A DNA stretch of 64,000 bases. Source: Nectonema munidae. Its lineage: Eukaryota > Nematomorpha > Nectonematoida > Nectonematidae. The stretch is from positions 401,153-465,152 of the forward strand of contig JAUIRK010000860.1 of assembly GCA_030549495.1 (NCBI GenBank), read 5' to 3'. How positions within the stretch are numbered: the first letter of the stretch is position 1; the number at the start of each line of letters is the position of its first letter. A program made the translations under genes and the position numbers. The notes beneath the pieces were generated by a model. It worked only from the letters and a program-made list of their open reading frames with translations. It did no database searches and was not told where the DNA came from. Positions 60,480-64,000 of the stretch are shown here, piece by piece.

Positions 60480-62376
60480 CCGTATTTCCCCACGTATAAT
60501 GCGCACTTTTTTTAGCTACTTTCGCCTTTATAATAACTCAGCGTATTATACACGGAAACTATTTATTGATGATTTTAAAATATAAGAAATAAGTTTGAAA
60601 CACAACATGAAAAACAAGTATTTATTGATGAACACATGCTAATATATGTTTAATTCACAGCTTTCAGAATCGCTATCACGATTAGAATTGTTGAAAAGAT
60701 CTTCAGCTTGCTCTGTCGACAGCATATCTTCATAAAACAAGTCAGCATCAGAGTTTTCTAGATCCTCATCATACGTTTCCTTTCTTCCTTCTCCGTAATC
60801 TGTCCATAAAATATCATCTTGTGTTCCGTCCATAGTATTTGAGATTGAGCAACGTTTAAATGAATTTATAATCATGCTAGGATTTAACTCATCCCATGCT
60901 TCTTTTACCCATTGAGCCACAGTTATTAAATCAGGAGCACAAGTGCGACCACCTTTTCTGTATGATTTTTTTCCATGTTGCATCCATTCTTGCCATTTTG
61001 TTTTGAGGAGTGACTTCATAGGATGATTAATTCCTACGTCTATGGGCTGAAGTATTGACGTCATACCTCCTGGAATGACAATAACATCTGTTTTGTGATG
61101 TTTATGTAAATGCTTTAGAAATTGGGGATTTCTGTGACATCTAAAAGCATCAAGAATAAGCAAGCTAGTTTTATTTTTTAGCAACCCTCCAACACGTTTT
61201 GGCCATACAACATCGGCCCAATCTTTCATTAATTCATCATTCATCCATCCCTTTGATTGGAAGCGCACGATAACACCACTTGAAAACTTAGTTGCCTTAG
61301 GTGCTTTTTTTCTTTTGGATACAATATAAGGGGGAAGTTTTGTGCCATCAGACATGCATGCCAGCATCACTGTAAATCTGCTCTTTCCGTGACCTGTAGA
61401 AAGAATGGCTTGTTAGATGCCCCCTTTTTTCAATAGTATAGCTTGACGGGATATCAAAGGTAAGAGGCGTTTGATCAGCATTACCAATTAATGACAAAGG
61501 TGGGTTCAGTTCTTTACGTCGCTTGATGAGAAATCGTTGAAATGCTGTAATCTTTTGTTCGTAGTCATCAGGTAGTTTTTGCGCGATATGGGTTCTCCAA
61601 CGCATCGATAACTTGTGACGCGCCATAAACCTATAACACCAGTTACTTGAGGCCTTAAAATTCTTCAGATGGAGTTGTTTAGCAATTGATTTTGCTTTAA
61701 TGCGTACTTGATTTGTGTTCAATGCAAAACCCTTTCACGAGACTCAGCAATATGCTCGACTAACTGTTTTTACATTTCTGGGTAATAAGTTGCTGCACCT
61801 CTGTTAGCGCGTTTTTTTTCTAGGCATTTTACTCAACATAGCTTTATTTTTTCTCCACATCCTTATATTACTTTCATTTAATGTAAATTTACGTGCAGCA
61901 GGCCTATTACCGGTCAATTCCGCTTATTCAATGACTTGAAGTTTAAAAGAACTATCGTATGATATTCTGCGAGGCATGATAACTTTCAAGATAAAAAAAG
62001 CAAAAATGAATGATGAACCTCTTTTAGACTGCCTGATTATCCCCACACACGCAACCGGAAATTATGCACTTATTGTACTTTCTATGTACTTATTATCGTA
62101 CACTCTATCAATATACCTTCAGAGCTGATAATAATAATAATACTGCTGTCTCATGTACGTGTTGTGTGGGTAAATACATATTTATGCAACATTGTAACTA
62201 CGTCTATGCTTTATGTGAGTCAAATTTTTTTCAGTGGTGATCTATGATCGAATTTTTCTCTCTATCAAAATGTCGTTGCGTATTATACATAGATATAGGG
62301 AATTTCGTTCTTTTTTAAAAACTAAATAATAAGTGCGTATTATACACGGGTGCGCACTATACGTGGGGAAATACGG
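60480..62376 (-). mobile_element. pogo/Tigger-like element, complete ends
   Basis: 1897 bp. Both ends read CCGTATTTCCCCACGTATA (right as reverse complement), with TA on both sides (60478-60479 and 62377-62378), the TA duplication of the Tc1/mariner/pogo superfamily. Inside, CGTATTATACACGG-like phrases form a second inverted pair. It lies in the coding region of the hAT pseudogene, so it is the younger of the two. Confidence 0.93.
60639..61977 (-). pseudogene. pogo-family DDD transposase, frameshifted
   Basis: The start codon is at 61975-61977, after which RRISYDSSFKLQVIE and NRPAARKFTLNESNIRMWR form the first helix-turn-helix (Psq type). A CENP-B-type second HTH is at 61722-61590 (IAKQLHLKNFKASSNWCYRF). 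The catalytic domain carries IGNADQTPLTFD (first Asp), LLILDAFRCHRN (second Asp) and ILQPIDVGINHPMK (third Asp), a DDD triad as in pogo/Tigger. The C-terminus is acidic and ends at 60639. A stop early in the first HTH, frame changes near 61800 and one near 61405 break the gene. Family members cut and paste by a TA-targeting mechanism; domesticated relatives include POGK, JRK and CENP-B. Confidence 0.88.
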
Positions 62377-63496
62377 TATACCGCAGCACTGAAACATGTT
62401 TCTACCAAGTATGTGGAAGGAAAGGCAGGATATAAAATTTTGATTTCTTGCCAAAGATTTGGGTATAAAAATCGCCTCTCTCTCCAGAATTTTTCATATG
62501 CTGACAGAGTGAACAAAGCTTTTGCTTCAATATATCATTTGGCCAGTCAATCATTTCTTCTTGAATTTTGTAATTAATTTGTTTGACATCACACTTGAAA
62601 GGATCAAAACACCACTCAGGAATTTGAATAACAATTAAGTCTTTAAATCTTTGTTCCATTTGGGATTTTAATAAATTTATGTGATCCAAGTACACTTTTA
62701 TAGCATCATTATCAATTTCCATTTCTTCTTTGGAAATAGAATTAAGATTAGGAAAGGGATGAAAAACACGACGGCATAAACTTGAAGCAAATATCTCAAT
62801 AGTTCCTTTAGCCTTTATTAGATTTGAAGATTTTCCTTGAAGTTGGAGATTAACGTCATTCAATTTTCCAAAAATATCGGCCAGATAAGCAATATCGTTT
62901 TTAATTAAACTTATGTTGCCATATGTTTCCTTATCCTCATACAAAGATTTTGAAAAATCCTATCCTTAAGTGAGCTTGTCTTTATTTTATTAACTGCTTT
63001 TATAACAATTTGTAAGTGTTCAAAAAGCCTTGGTGACATCATTTTGCCAACAAGATGTGGTCTATGAATCACACAGTGAATTGTTAAAATTTCTGGACAA
63101 ATTCTTTTTAAATGAGCTAAAAAACCTTTATATCGGCCAACCATTGACTGTGCGCCGTCTGTTGCACACGCTAAAATATTTTTCAATGGAATGCCTTTTT
63201 CAAGAAAAAAGTTTTCTACGACTTTAAAAATTGTTAACCCTTTGTATCACTAACCAAAGAGTTCACAAATAAAAATTCCTTTGTAAATTCTGAATTGTCA
63301 TTGATGAATCTCACATATGCAAGCAAAATCGACTGATTGCTGATCATTGTAGATTCATCTACCTGTAAAACAAATTCTTTAAACTTTAACTGGTCCCATA
63401 ATGTAGTTTCTACATTTTTTGACATTTCATTAATACTTGCCAATACTGTGTTGTTACTCAAAGGAACAAATGAAAGTAAATTATTATCACCTGAGT

Positions 63497-64000
63497 TTGC
63501 AGAAACACAAAAGTTCTACAAGTTCACTTCTGTATCCCTACACTACATTGAAGAAATGTAAAACGGTGAAGTATTTGCTGGAGAAAATTAGTTATTTTCA
63601 GGATGCCTGTTTTATTTGCATTGATCTAAAGATTTGATAGACACTTTCAGATATTTTGACACACAAAACTGAGTCCAGAAATGAAATCAACATGGTCAAT
63701 TGGCAATAAAAACATATGCTGCAAGTACTTTAATTAAGCCAGAATAAAATTTCGCGAATTAAGTTTCAAAAATAAGTCGATTTAATTTCGCGCAACATCT
63801 CTAAAATTTTAGATTTTTAGCCCAAAAAATTAAGTATTTTTTTCTTGAACACTTAATACAAGGACGCTCATGTCAACTTGCTTAAAAATACATTTTATTG
63901 CCTAATATCTAAGCAGTAACTTGCTAGTTTTTTTGTAATATATTTGATGGGAGCGTACCCAGAAATTTTTTCTAGGGGGGAGGGGGGCAAAGTTGGAGTC
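63497..64000 (+). repeat. Duplicated flank, uninterrupted copy (empty piggyBac site)
   Basis: Matches 19797-20157 joined to 28642-28800. The site reads CACTTAATACAAGGACG with a single TTAA at about 63854. It continues into a G tract like the hAT-like end at 28743 and runs off the window. Confidence 0.9.

Larger units (their letters stand above)
60351..63496 (-). pseudogene. hAT transposase (ZBED5/SCAND3-like), split by pogo
   Basis: Read on the minus strand from 63496: VPLSNNTVLASINEMSKN, FKEFVLQVDESTMISN (catalytic-acid block), ACATDGAQSMVGRYKGFLAH (second block), LTIHCVIHRPHLVGKMMS, IKNDIAYLADIFGKLNDVN and WCFDPFKC, then the insertion at 62376-60480 and the final LRLKLTNIQPNFSEI at 60351-60470. 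All are standard landmarks of the ZBED5/GTF2IRD2/SCAND3-like hAT group. The N-terminus, including any BED finger, is missing: at 63497 the sequence changes to the duplicated repeat seen at 19797. Frame breaks near 63235 and 62940 add to the damage. It is a second, less decayed member of the group at 7052-8820. Confidence 0.85.

Overview
The window is very A+T-rich animal DNA and is almost entirely a graveyard of mobile elements. Short spliceosomal introns of about 50 nt (3764-3816, 4108-4158), APE-type LINEs, a tRNA-derived SINE, hAT, pogo, MULE and piggyBac-like elements and canonical Helitron ends all point to an invertebrate, most likely an arthropod. I cannot name the species. There are no bacterial-type operons, rRNA genes, CRISPR arrays or recognisable LTR/virus-like elements.

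Layout. 1-1260 and 15100-17141 are inverted copies of one A+T-rich repeat family. Between them lie three exons of a possible host gene ending in the first helix of an SRI-like domain (3265-4295), a 487-bp hAT MITE with a perfect 8-bp target duplication (5936-6422), decayed hAT transposases (7052-8820, 8911-9190), and the most interesting object: a DNA transposon at 12589-15020 whose single intact 568-aa protein has a D-D-CxxC-HxxxxH-E layout like RAG1/Transib/CMC transposases. A Helitron-like element full of a roughly 37-bp minisatellite (17178-18354) follows.

20158-28637 is a large non-autonomous element with piggyBac-like ends at TTAA, holding two tandem arrays of about 150-bp units; a 4.5-kb LINE (23752-28240) sits in its second array. 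A second copy of the element is at 54401-59309. A duplicate of its flank near 63860 shows the uninterrupted site.

30802-48034 is a rough palindrome: foldback element, inverted dispersed repeat, a 7.0-kb MULE (35795-42791; 9-bp TSD, about 265-bp TIRs, PHD + OTU + MULE transposase, with a SINE inside), then the same repeat and foldback in the opposite order. A truncated CR1/L2-like LINE (48163-49690, minus), a tandem array of a hairpin-bearing repeat (49830-51525) interrupted by a complete 545-bp Helitron (50093-50637), and a decayed DUF4371-type hAT gene (51823-53615, minus) come next. The right end holds an old hAT gene (60351-63496, minus) split by a pogo element (60480-62376).

How the parts work together: only the 568-aa transposase looks intact and it sits inside its own terminal repeats, so it is the best candidate for a recently functional unit. 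The other coding regions are decayed or cut down, and most of the remaining sequence is non-autonomous DNA that would rely on transposases encoded elsewhere. Several insertions can be read to the base because an uninterrupted copy of the target lies in the same window.
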